DNA from: Planctomycetota bacterium
GTDB lineage: Bacteria; Planctomycetota; B129-G9
NCBI GenBank assembly: GCA_003644325.1
Contig: QNCA01000032.1
Location: 1 to 9,453 of the forward strand
Direction: 5' to 3'
DNA: 9,453 nucleotides
Shown: positions 1 through 6,436 of the stretch, one piece after another
Position numbering within the stretch: the stretch's first letter is position 1
Layout: each line of letters begins with the position of its first letter
Notes under the pieces: generated by a model
What the model saw: the letters and a program-made list of their open reading frames with translations, nothing else
What the model was told of the DNA's origin: nothing
The model's database searches: none
Position numbers and translations under genes: made by a program

Positions 1-1834
1 ATGTGCCCGGCGCAAGGAAGAGCAGGTCTCCCGAGCCGAGCAGTTTCTCCGCGCCGTTTTTGTCCAGGATAGTGCGCGAATCGACCTTGCTGGCGACCTG
101 GAAGGCGATGCGCGCGGGAATGTTGGACTTTATCAGTCCGGTAATGACATCGACGCTCGGGCGCTGGGTGGCCACCACCACGTGCAGCCCGACCGCGCGG
201 GATTTCTGCGCCAGGCGCGTGATGTTGCTCTGTATCTCCTTTGCGGCGACCATCATCAGGTCCGCCAACTCGTCTATGATGATGACGATGTGCGGCAGGT
301 GGTAGGGTATCTCCTCGCCGCCGACTCCTTCAGCATCGGCGAATATCTCCTCTATGCGCTCACGGCCCAGCCGGTTGTAGTCGTCAATGTAGCGCACGCC
401 GGACTGGTGGAACAGGCGATAGCGGTCGTCCATCTTTTTCACGGCCCAGTCGAGTATGGCGGGGGCCTTCTTCATGTCGGTAACCACCGGCGTCATCAGG
501 TGGGGGATGTCCTTGTAGCCGGACAGTTCCACCATCTTGGGATCGACGAGGATGAGTTTCACCTCGTCGGGCGCGCGACGGTAGAGGATGCTGAGGATCA
601 ACGCGTTGATGCAGACTGATTTGCCGGAACCGGTGGTGCCGGCGATGAGCAGGTGCGGCATGCGGGCCAGGTCCTCGATGCACGGCTGGCCGGAGGTGTC
701 CTTGCCTATAAGGAGCGGTATCCGTATGAGGTTATCTCTCAGGCGCTCGGACTGGAGCAACTCCTTCAGGCGGACCAGTTCCTTGGCGCGGTTGGGCACC
801 TCGATGCCGACGGTGGACTTGCCGGGTATGGGCGCGATGATGCGCAGGCCGCTCGTCTTGAGCACCATGGCCAGGTCGTTGCTGAGGGCCATTATCCTTT
901 GGACTTTTACCCCGGCGGCAAGTTCTATCTCAAACATCGTGACGGAGGGGCCGCGCTTGTAATCGACGACCGCCGCGTCAACGGCAAAATCCTCGAGCGC
1001 CCTGTTGAGCGTTTCGATGCTCTCATTGATGAAACCTTTCGTACCGGCGGCGCTGACCGGCGAAGGCTCATCGAGCAGGTCGAGCGGCGGCGGCACGTAG
1101 CTCCGGCCCGAGGCGGGCGGCGGCACCGGCCGGGAAAGGTGCACCGGCGGACGCGCCGGCTGCGAGGGCGCCGGTTCGGCCTTCGCATCCAATCCCTTCT
1201 TTATCGCCTCGCCGGCGCGCTTGCGCTTGACGCGCGGGGTGAACTTCGCCGCCTCCCGCCTGGGGCGCGACTCGCGCCAGCGGACGAACCGCGCCCGGGC
1301 GACGCCGGCCTGCGCGATGGCCTTTGCGACAGCGGCGGCGACGGCATGATAGACCGCCGCCTCCCCAATAAAGAACAGCGACACCGCAAGGAAGGTAAGC
1401 AGGATTACGAAGCCGCCGAACACGCCGGCCTTGCCGAGGATGACCTTACCGACGAAGTGGCCCGTCACGCCCCCCATCAGATTCACGCCGCCGTCCTGAA
1501 AGATGAGCCCGACCAGGCCCGAGCAGACGAACAGCAGCATGATAGAGCCGAAGACCTTGAGCCAGACGCGCCTCACCTCCCTGCGGCGTATGATGAGATA
1601 CGCCCAGAAAATGAGAAGGAGCGGAATGACAAAGGCAGCGTAGCCCCATGTCCAGAGCAGGTCGCGCGCCAGGTCGTTGCCCGCCCAGCCGCAGACGTTT
1701 GTGGTGGTCTTGTCCGCCTCACCCGTATATGCGGACGCGGCGGGGTCGTACGAGACCATGCTGAGGAAACCGAACAGCGACAATCCGCACAGGCATATAC
1801 CGACGAGATAGGTTGTGAAGTCAGCGCGACTCAT
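1..1834 (-). CDS. ftsK: DNA translocase FtsK/SpoIIIE (C-terminus cut by window edge)
   Basis: Membrane-anchored, ATP-driven double-stranded DNA pump that clears and segregates chromosome termini at the division septum. 611 residues are visible from the ATG at 1834, and the frame runs off the left edge. Four hydrophobic segments (about 7-27, 60-82, 90-112, 136-160) form the membrane anchor. A short basic, proline-rich linker (about 185-260) follows, much shorter than in E. coli FtsK and more like SpoIIIE. The motor then begins: alpha domain about 265-375, Walker A GTTGSGKS at 399-406, Walker B IVIIIDEL around 516-523, and the conserved ATQRPSVDVITGLIKSN region around 555-571. The frame ends at FLAPGT, so the remainder of the motor and the DNA-reading gamma winged helix lie outside the window. 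No good Shine-Dalgarno precedes this ATG, but the first membrane segment starts immediately after it. The gene lies 273 bp from uppP, with a MITE-like insertion between them. Family assignment is very secure. Confidence 0.97.
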   Translation of the reverse strand, partial: MSRADFTTYLVGICLCGLSLFGFLSMVSYDPAASAYTGEADKTTTNVCGWAGNDLARDLLWTWGYAAFVIPLLLIFWAYLIIRRREVRRVWLKVFGSIMLLFVCSGLVGLIFQDGGVNLMGGVTGHFVGKVILGKAGVFGGFVILLTFLAVSLFFIGEAAVYHAVAAAVAKAIAQAGVARARFVRWRESRPRREAAKFTPRVKRKRAGEAIKKGLDAKAEPAPSQPARPPVHLSRPVPPPASGRSYVPPPLDLLDEPSPVSAAGTKGFINESIETLNRALEDFAVDAAVVDYKRGPSVTMFEIELAAGVKVQRIMALSNDLAMVLKTSGLRIIAPIPGKSTVGIEVPNRAKELVRLKELLQSERLRDNLIRIPLLIGKDTSGQPCIEDLARMPHLLIAGTTGSGKSVCINALILSILYRRAPDEVKLILVDPKMVELSGYKDIPHLMTPVVTDMKKAPAILDWAVKKMDDRYRLFHQSGVRYIDDYNRLGRERIEEIFADAEGVGGEEIPYHLPHIVIIIDELADLMMVAAKEIQSNITRLAQKSRAVGLHVVVATQRPSVDVITGLIKSNIPARIAFQVASKVDSRTILDKNGAEKLLGSGDLLFLAPGT

Positions 1835-1935
1835 TATCACGCGAGTCTCAAAAGTTCAGAGGTTCAAAGGGGAAAAATAAATCCGCTTCAGTCCCCCTCG
1901 CTTTGCTCGGGACAGGCGATTCGAGTTCCTGTTTA
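1835..1935. other. ftsK upstream spacer, no gene
   Basis: This 101-bp spacer lies between the ftsK start and the MITE-like element. Before that insertion it would have been the whole uppP-ftsK gap. It holds a low-complexity TTCAAAG-type stretch near 1851-1870, an A/T-rich patch (1871-1882) and a small hairpin (1891-1913). I see no convincing -35/-10 pair for ftsK on the minus strand and no open frame with a ribosome binding site. Confidence 0.6.
1891..1913. repeat. small REP-like hairpin
   Basis: GTCCC at 1891-1895 pairs with GGGAC at 1909-1913. An inner GC/GC pair closes a TTT loop, and the two stems are separated by a small internal loop. No T-run follows on either strand, so it does not look like an intrinsic terminator. 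It may be a dispersed short repeat, but only one copy is in the window. Confidence 0.35.
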
Positions 1936-2104
1936 CTCAAGTTGACTGAGTTTTTGTTAACCTCGGTGACTGTCACCAATTACGGAGCCGTTCCGCCCCT
2001 GTCGGAACGGATCGTAGATTGGTGACTGTCACCGTAAGGTCTTGTGAAACAGCAGATTATAATCAAGCACCCACCATCATCCAGAAAAAGTCAGTCAACT
2101 TGAA
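1936..2104. mobile_element. MITE-like non-autonomous element, 169 bp, with TIRs and 6-bp TSD
   Basis: The ends are near-perfect inverted repeats. TCAAGTTGACTGA at 1937-1949 is the exact reverse complement of 2091-2103. After one mismatch (1950/2090) the match continues through a T5/A5 run, giving 18 of 19 positions (1937-1955 versus 2085-2103). The outermost bases (C at 1936, A at 2104) do not pair. Immediately outside is a direct repeat TGTTTA at 1930-1935 and 2105-2110, the expected target-site duplication. No coding frame fits inside. The element sits directly after uppP, and the right duplication includes the uppP stop codon (TTA at 2108-2110 on plus). A nested inverted repeat fills its left half. 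The parent transposase cannot be named from this copy. The structural evidence (TIR plus TSD) is strong; mobility is inferred. Confidence 0.82.
1965..2033. repeat. long hairpin bounded by two GGTGACTGTCACC quasi-palindromes
   Basis: Two copies of GGTGACTGTCACC (1965-1977 and 2021-2033), each nearly self-complementary, form the outer ends of a larger imperfect inverted repeat. The arms are about 31 nt, separated by a 7-nt loop CCCCTGT near 1999-2005. Inner pairing includes CCAAT/ATTGG, TACG/CGTA and CCGTTCCG/CGGAACGG, with a few mismatches and one bulge. The design resembles paired REP/BIME palindromes. It is nested off-centre inside the MITE-like element. It could act as a transcription block or RNA-stability element between uppP and ftsK, but it has no T-run. 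Confidence 0.75.
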
Positions 2105-2107
2105 TGT

Positions 2108-2914
2108 TTATTTAATCAGGACTACGACGAACGTGGCAGCCGCCGCAACAAGACAATAGTATGCGAACAACGAAAATTTTTTCAAGCGCACGATTATAAG
2201 AAGCAACTTTATTGCGACCAGGCTGACGACGAACGAAACGACGAAGCCCGCAATTATCGCCGGGGCGTGGGACGCGACGTCGTTACGGCCGCTCGCCAGT
2301 TTCATCGCCTCCACGGCGGTCGCGCCGAGAATAGCAGGTATTGCAAGGAAGAAGGAGAACGTTACCGCGTCTTCACGCTTCAGCCCGGTGAGCAGTCCCA
2401 CCGATATCGTGGAGCCGGAGCGCGAGACACCCGGCAGGATGCCTATCGCCTGGCCGGTGCCGACCAGGAGCGAGCGCCCGAATCCCGTCGCGCGCAATTC
2501 CACGCCCGCCTCACGGCCGTAATCGCTCAATTTCAGAAGGGCCGCCGTTATCAGAAAACATACGCCGATGATAACCGGCATGGTCTTTATGGACTCGATT
2601 GTCTCCAGTTTGGAGAACAGGCCTCCCGCGATGCCGGCCGGTATGGAGCCGACGACGATAAGCAGCAGGATGCGGCGATTGCCCTGCCTGAATATATCGA
2701 TAATGCGTTTGCGAAAGAACAGGATTACGGCGAGTACGCTGGCGAAGTGCATCGTTACATCAAAGAATATGTTTTCGGTAAAGAACTCGCTCCCGCCGCC
2801 GAATTTCTCGAAGGCGTATTCGATTACCGCCAGGTGCCCGGAACTGCTCACCGGCAGGAATTCCGTGAGTCCTTGGACGATTCCCAGTATTATCGCTTTC
2901 AGTATTTCGTCCAT
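2108..2914 (-). CDS. uppP: undecaprenyl-diphosphatase UppP (BacA family)
   Basis: Integral membrane enzyme that dephosphorylates undecaprenyl diphosphate to the monophosphate, recycling the lipid carrier for peptidoglycan and other envelope polymers. Overproduction gives bacitracin resistance in known homologues. The 268-residue length is typical for the family. The first signature QGLTEFLPVSSSGH spans residues 14-27, with Q14, E18 and H27 at the (E/Q)xxxE and histidine positions. The second, PGVSRSGST, spans 161-169, with R165 matching the catalytic arginine. The rest is a run of hydrophobic helices. The ATG at 2914 gives the expected N-terminus and has only a weak Shine-Dalgarno (CGGA). A 137-bp spacer separates it from dut, so it may have its own promoter. 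A MITE-like insertion abuts its stop codon, leaving the protein unchanged. Confidence 0.97.
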   Translation of the reverse strand: MDEILKAIILGIVQGLTEFLPVSSSGHLAVIEYAFEKFGGGSEFFTENIFFDVTMHFASVLAVILFFRKRIIDIFRQGNRRILLLIVVGSIPAGIAGGLFSKLETIESIKTMPVIIGVCFLITAALLKLSDYGREAGVELRATGFGRSLLVGTGQAIGILPGVSRSGSTISVGLLTGLKREDAVTFSFFLAIPAILGATAVEAMKLASGRNDVASHAPAIIAGFVVSFVVSLVAIKLLLIIVRLKKFSLFAYYCLVAAAATFVVVLIK

Positions 2915-3051
2915 TCCGTTTCAAAGTTGCAAAGTCCGAAGGGGCGGCGGGCAAAAGGCAGCAGCAGAGTTATCCCCTGCTCGCCTGCCCGCTCGCTACT
3001 ATTGCCTTTGGCCATTCTCACTCATCCCGCATCCCCAATCTCTCGTCCCGT
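2915..3051. other. dut-uppP spacer with strong hairpin
   Basis: A 137-bp spacer. Its clearest structure is a hairpin at 2947-2992. GCGGGCA pairs with TGCCCGC (2947-2953 with 2986-2992), then GGC with GCC and GCAG with CTGC, separated by small bulges, around a 12-nt loop. No T-run follows on the minus strand, so a Rho-independent terminator for dut is not supported. A TTTCAAAG-type motif lies at 2919-2934. No promoter close to consensus was found for uppP. Confidence 0.5.
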
Positions 3052-3498
3052 CTATTGCCCCGTGTGTCCGAATCCTCCGGCGCCGCGGGGGGTTTCGTTC
3101 AGGTCGTCGCATTCCACGATTTCTGCGCGTACCACCTGCTGCAGGACCATCTGGGCGATGCGCATGCCGCGGGTTATCTCGACCGGTTCGCGGCCGATGT
3201 TTCCCAAGATGACCTTTACCTCGCCGCGGTAGTCACTGTCGATCGTGCCGGGCGCGTTGACGACGGTGAGGCCGTGTTTTGCGGCCAGTCCGCTGCGCGG
3301 GCGTATCTGGGCCTCGTATCCCGGGGGCAGTTCTATCCGTATCCCGGTCGGCACCAGGGCGACATCGCCGGGTTTCAGCGTAATTGTGTGGTCAGTTGCC
3401 GAGCAAAGGTCCATACCGCTGGCGCCTTCGCTCATGTAGCGCGGCGGCGGCACGTCCTCCGCCCCGGGCAGCCTGTGTACCCTCAGTTCAATACTCAA
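3052..3498 (-). CDS. dut: deoxyuridine 5'-triphosphate nucleotidohydrolase (dUTPase), TTG start
   Basis: Hydrolyses dUTP to dUMP and diphosphate, keeping uracil out of DNA and feeding dTMP synthesis; the family is a cytosolic homotrimer. All five family motifs are present, numbered from the TTG start: GASGMDL (25-31), PRSGLAAKHG (67-76), GTIDSDYRGEV (84-94, catalytic Asp87), RGMRIAQ (110-116) and RGAGGFGHTG (138-147). Motif 5 has His where Ser is usual. The start is placed at TTG 3498 because AAGGAG lies 9 nt upstream and the protein then begins with the usual (M)SIELRVHRL strand, giving the typical 148 residues. An in-frame ATG at 3564 overlaps the stop of the HEAT gene (ATGA) and would give 170 residues; another ATG is at 3528. 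These would add an unconserved tail. Gene identity is certain; the start is less so. Confidence 0.95.
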   Translation of the reverse strand: MSIELRVHRLPGAEDVPPPRYMSEGASGMDLCSATDHTITLKPGDVALVPTGIRIELPPGYEAQIRPRSGLAAKHGLTVVNAPGTIDSDYRGEVKVILGNIGREPVEITRGMRIAQMVLQQVVRAEIVECDDLNETPRGAGGFGHTGQ

Positions 3499-3507
3499 AT
3501 CTTTTTG

Positions 3508-3513
3508 CTCCTT
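3508..3513 (-). promoter_or_regulatory. dut ribosome binding site favouring the TTG start
   Basis: On the minus strand this reads AAGGAG, followed by 9 nt and the TTG at 3498. It is the best Shine-Dalgarno near any dut start candidate. The ATG at 3564 has none, and the ATG at 3528 has a G-rich stretch about 14 nt away. Confidence 0.65.
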
Positions 3514-3560
3514 TTCGGCATAATCCATCAGGGGACCAAAACCGCCCCCTTTTTGCGGAG

Positions 3561-4772
3561 TCATTTCAACGGTTCGACTTTGAACTTTTCCCGGCCGGTG
3601 GCCCATTTCTCGTACTGCTCGCGCCACCTTACCACATCCCCGCCGAAGTTCAAGCGTGTAATAGCGCGGAGATTTTTCAGCGCGAAATCCCTGCTCTCCG
3701 TTTCAATAAGGTCAATCAGTTCCTTGCTGATGAACAGCATCAGTTTCGTGTCCGCTTCGCTCATCTCCACAACGACCTTAATCTCTTCCCCGCGAATGAG
3801 GCCCTCGGTCAGCATGTTGTAGATGAACTTGCTGACGGCGTCCTCATACATCCGCCGCTCTTCGCCGGTGGTTGTGCCTATCCTCTCGAAGAAAAGTTTA
3901 ATTTTCTCCCCATGGCCCCATTCGTGATAGGCGTTCAGTAATGTCAACAGGAACTCCCACGGTTCGGGTGAGGCCAGGCCCCCCGTCATATCGACGTGGC
4001 CCTGGATGCGCAGTGTGTCCGGGTTTGTCTTCCGGAAGAGTTCGTCGAGGGCGTCTATGACCTCGCCGTTGAGCGCTCCGCCCTTTACCTTCAGGTCGCC
4101 GGCCAGCGCGGCGACGGCAATGAGTTGCTCCGTATGGATGGCGAGGCCTCGCTTGCTCTTCAGCGCTTTGAGCAGCGCCCTCAGGGCGTCGGCACGGCCG
4201 GTCAGCCCCAGGCCGTGTGACGCGGCGACGACGATGTGGTCGTCTTTGCTGTCCAGTTTTTTCACGAGGAATTGCGTCTCTTCGGTTCCGCCGATGCAGC
4301 CCAGCCCGGTGAGCGCGGCCATGCGCACCTCGACATCGGCGTCGGCGCCGGAGATGGTTTGCAGCGAGTCGCTGCAAGGGCCGTGCTTGAAGTCCCTGGT
4401 CAGGGCCAGGACGGCGGCTTTGCGGACCTGCGGGTCGATGTCGTTCAGCCTGGTACTTATGGCCTTGACGGCTTCGGCGCGCTGCTTTTCTGTCAGGTAC
4501 GGCGCAAATGTGCCCAGCACGTTAACGGCGTTCGCCCGGCGCGTCTCGTTCCGGTCGGTGGTCGCGTTGACGAGAAGCGGCAAGGCGCGGTTGCGGTGTT
4601 CGTCCAGTATGGTCCGCGCCCCGGCCAGCGCACCCGGGTCATCGCTGTCGAGCGCCTGGATGGCCTTGTCCAGCCGCGCCCTCAGGCTGTGCTCCTGCAA
4701 TATGGTGTTGACGAGTATTGCCAGCACCGCGATAAGCGCCACGGCGATGATTATGATGGTGCGGTTCGTCAT
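3561..4772 (-). CDS. membrane-anchored HEAT-repeat protein, function unknown
   Basis: A 403-residue protein with no enzyme signature that I recognise. Residues 5-25 are a strongly hydrophobic helix after a short charged start, best read as an N-terminal signal anchor with the bulk of the protein outside the cytoplasm. Residues about 45-230 contain repeated helical units of HEAT type, for example DPQVRKAAVLAL (113-124), DADVEVRMAALTGLGCIG (144-161) and DDHIVVAASHGLGLTG (177-192). The C-terminal half (about 240-403) is helical and charged without clear repeats. HEAT solenoids usually bind other proteins. The ATG at 4772 shares 4 bp (ATGA) with the coaB stop and has AGAAGG just upstream inside coaB, so translation is probably coupled. 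A link to CoA or dUTP metabolism is not implied by the protein itself. Confidence 0.85.
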   Translation of the reverse strand: MTNRTIIIIAVALIAVLAILVNTILQEHSLRARLDKAIQALDSDDPGALAGARTILDEHRNRALPLLVNATTDRNETRRANAVNVLGTFAPYLTEKQRAEAVKAISTRLNDIDPQVRKAAVLALTRDFKHGPCSDSLQTISGADADVEVRMAALTGLGCIGGTEETQFLVKKLDSKDDHIVVAASHGLGLTGRADALRALLKALKSKRGLAIHTEQLIAVAALAGDLKVKGGALNGEVIDALDELFRKTNPDTLRIQGHVDMTGGLASPEPWEFLLTLLNAYHEWGHGEKIKLFFERIGTTTGEERRMYEDAVSKFIYNMLTEGLIRGEEIKVVVEMSEADTKLMLFISKELIDLIETESRDFALKNLRAITRLNFGGDVVRWREQYEKWATGREKFKVEPLK

Positions 4773-5407
4773 GCCCTTCTCTCGGAAGATGCGCGGAGTT
4801 GCTCAACGCGGCTGACGATGACGGCGGCCAGGTCGTCCTTTGTGATTTCCCTGAACTCGTCCGTGCCGCCCGAAGGGGCAATGATTGATGCGTCCAAGGA
4901 CTTTGCGCCGAAGGCCGACGGCGAGTTCAGCACGACGAAATCCAGCCCCTTGCTTGCGAGTTTCTCCCGGGCATGTTTAAGCGGGTCCCGGACTTCCAGG
5001 GCAAAGCCGACATTTATGCGCGCGCCCTTTCGGGGGGCCATCTCCAGCAATATGTCGCGTGTGCGCACCATCTCCAGCGTGAGAGGCCGGTCTCCTTTCT
5101 TGATTTTGTGATTGCCTGCAACCCTTGGTTTGTAATCACAGACGGCGGCAGCCATGACGAGCGCGTCGCACTTCTCATATTCGGCGCCGACGGCGTCGAG
5201 CATTTCTTGTGCCGAGATGACCCTGATTGTGTGCGCTTCGGGCGGGGGGTCCAGCGGGGAGGGGCCGAGGATGAGGGCCACGTCATGGCCGGCCTGAAGA
5301 GCGCGCCGGGCCACGGCAAGGCCCATCTCGCCCGTGGAGGGATTGCTGATGAAACGGACGGCGTCGATGTATTCACGGGTTGGTCCTGCGGTAACAAGGA
5401 AGCGCAT
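4769..5407 (-). CDS. coaB: phosphopantothenate--cysteine ligase, stand-alone CoaB
   Basis: Activates 4'-phosphopantothenate with a nucleotide and joins it to cysteine, the second step of CoA synthesis from pantothenate. The 212 residues correspond to the C-terminal half of the usual CoaBC fusion. Visible motifs are VTAGPTREYIDAVRFISN (5-22), the NPSTGEMG dimer/nucleotide region (22-29), AAAVCDYKP (86-94), the KIKK lysine motif (101-104), EMVRTRDIL (112-120) and VGFALE (133-138). The start at ATG 5407 is chosen over upstream in-frame codons because GGGAGGGGAG lies directly before it and the protein then begins at the conserved first strand. It lies 105 bp downstream of coaC and overlaps the HEAT gene by 4 bp. 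Identity is very secure. Confidence 0.95.
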   Translation of the reverse strand: MRFLVTAGPTREYIDAVRFISNPSTGEMGLAVARRALQAGHDVALILGPSPLDPPPEAHTIRVISAQEMLDAVGAEYEKCDALVMAAAVCDYKPRVAGNHKIKKGDRPLTLEMVRTRDILLEMAPRKGARINVGFALEVRDPLKHAREKLASKGLDFVVLNSPSAFGAKSLDASIIAPSGGTDEFREITKDDLAAVIVSRVEQLRASSERRA

Positions 5408-5512
5408 GATTCTCCCCTCCCAACGGCCGTCCTGCGAGTTCAATGCTCCGGGCTTCAAGCGGTCCAAAGTCCGCAGCCGGATACCTGAAACATTAAACTT
5501 GAAACGATTTCA
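5408..5512. other. coaC-coaB spacer with coaB ribosome binding site
   Basis: A 105-bp spacer that keeps the two CoA enzymes as separate proteins. At 5412-5421 the minus strand carries GGGAGGGGAG, the strong coaB Shine-Dalgarno, ending 4 nt before the ATG. At 5488-5510 there is a short imperfect tandem in which GTTTCA recurs at about a 14-nt period (minus strand), resembling motifs in other spacers of the window. No promoter or terminator is evident. Confidence 0.55.
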
Positions 5513-6070
5513 TTATTTCCCCTTTTTCTCCGCCTGTGCGAGTCTTTCCACCGTCTCGACAATCCTCGCCGTGTCGGCCAGGCGGCCCATGCCGACCTCT
5601 CCGCAGGCCAGAAAACCCTCCTCTGGTTCGACCATCTGTACGCCGCGCTTCTTGAGCAGGGCGAGATTGTCCTGGACGGCGGGATTGCGGTACATGTCCT
5701 TGTTCATGGCCGGGGCTATGACCACCGGGCAGGTGACGCTGAGCACCGTGGTGGTCAGTATGTCGTCGGCGATGCCGTGGGCTATCTTTCCGATGATGTT
5801 TGCCGTGCAGGGCGCTATGAGCATCACATCGGCCAGGCGCGCCAGCGAGATGTGCTGCGGGGCGTGGTCGGCCCCATCCATCGACCAGCCGGTAACCGCG
5901 GGTCTGTCGGAGAGGGTCCGGAAGGTGAGCGGCCCGACGAATTCCTGCGCGAACTCCGTCATGACCACGGTCACCCCGTACCCTTTCTGCCGAAGGGTCG
6001 AGACGATGTCCGCGGCCTTGTACGCGGCTATGCCGCCGGTCACACCTATGACTATTTCGCGTCCCGGCAT
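5513..6070 (-). CDS. coaC: phosphopantothenoylcysteine decarboxylase, stand-alone CoaC
   Basis: FMN-dependent enzyme of the HFCD flavoprotein family that decarboxylates 4'-phosphopantothenoylcysteine to 4'-phosphopantetheine. The 185 residues equal the N-terminal half of CoaBC. Family marks are GVTGGIAAYKA (9-19, FMN binding), the active-site histidine H73 in PQHISLAR, the substrate clamp PAMNKDMY (120-127), and C156 in ACGEVGMGR (155-163). All catalytic residues expected for CoaC are present, separating it from other flavoprotein subfamilies. The ATG at 6070 is preferred because the protein then begins two residues before the first conserved strand. The longer frame to 6184 adds an unconserved tail overlapping the rpoZ stop region. 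It lies 76 bp after rpoZ and 105 bp before coaB, likely one transcript. Confidence 0.94.
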   Translation of the reverse strand: MPGREIVIGVTGGIAAYKAADIVSTLRQKGYGVTVVMTEFAQEFVGPLTFRTLSDRPAVTGWSMDGADHAPQHISLARLADVMLIAPCTANIIGKIAHGIADDILTTTVLSVTCPVVIAPAMNKDMYRNPAVQDNLALLKKRGVQMVEPEEGFLACGEVGMGRLADTARIVETVERLAQAEKKGK

Positions 6071-6146
6071 ATCCGTCCCGGTTGTTGAGGCTTGGAGATT
6101 CAGTGCGTCACTGCATTCACCGCGCCTTGAGGGCAGTCCGGCTGCG

Positions 6147-6389
6147 CTATTCACCGCCGAGCAATTTCTCGGCGTTGATTTCATCAGGCTCCGGCTGCAA
6201 TTCTATCGCCCCCCGCCATATCTCCCTCAGGATGGCATCGATGATGTCACGGGGGAGTTTCTTGCCTGTCTCCAACGACCATTCGTTCAGTTCCTTGTAT
6301 CTCTTCTGCACCAAGACGGTCAGTTTGAACCGCCCTCCTACCTTTTGTGCCACGTCATCTATGTTGAAATCATTTTTTGTGTCGTCCAT
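6147..6389 (-). CDS. rpoZ: DNA-directed RNA polymerase omega subunit
   Basis: Small subunit that chaperones assembly of the beta' subunit of RNA polymerase. The 80 residues match the family size. The core omega pattern is visible: a helix followed by the R20-F21 pair in VGGRFKLTVLVQKRYKEL (17-34), then an AILREIWRGAI segment (52-62) equivalent to the conserved ALREIxxG region. The start at ATG 6389 is supported by AGGAGG 10 nt upstream. An earlier in-frame ATG at 6437 overlaps the gmk stop (TGATG) but would add 16 residues and would place that Shine-Dalgarno inside the gene. The position directly after yicC and gmk and before coaC matches the common bacterial yicC-gmk-rpoZ-coaBC order, which supports the call despite the short, divergent sequence. 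Confidence 0.9.
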   Translation of the reverse strand: MDDTKNDFNIDDVAQKVGGRFKLTVLVQKRYKELNEWSLETGKKLPRDIIDAILREIWRGAIELQPEPDEINAEKLLGGE

Positions 6390-6399
6390 GCAGGTGGTT

Positions 6400-6405
6400 C
6401 CTCCT
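6400..6405 (-). promoter_or_regulatory. rpoZ ribosome binding site
   Basis: AGGAGG on the minus strand, 10 nt from the ATG at 6389. It is the strongest ribosome binding site among the minus-strand genes and decides the rpoZ start against the ATG at 6437. Confidence 0.75.
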
Positions 6406-6436
6406 GCTGAATGTTCGTTTAGAAGGGTCGTATTCA

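Noticed and set aside
653..1945. A 430-residue open frame on the plus strand
   Set aside because: It lies opposite ftsK, is dominated by Arg, Ala and His runs typical of a GC-rich antisense frame, lacks a ribosome binding site and resembles no family.
1965..2033. Intrinsic terminator for uppP
   Set aside because: The hairpin is strong but no U-rich tract follows directly on the minus strand, so Rho-independent termination is not supported.
2056..2063. TATAAT-like box (ATTATAAT, both strands) inside the MITE as a promoter for ftsK
   Set aside because: No -35 hexamer occurs at 16-18 bp on either strand; TTGACT in the TIR is about 31 bp away, too far.
6071..6184. Longer N-terminus for CoaC starting at 6184
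   Set aside because: It would overlap rpoZ and add 38 residues with no family similarity; the ATG at 6070 gives the normal CoaC start.
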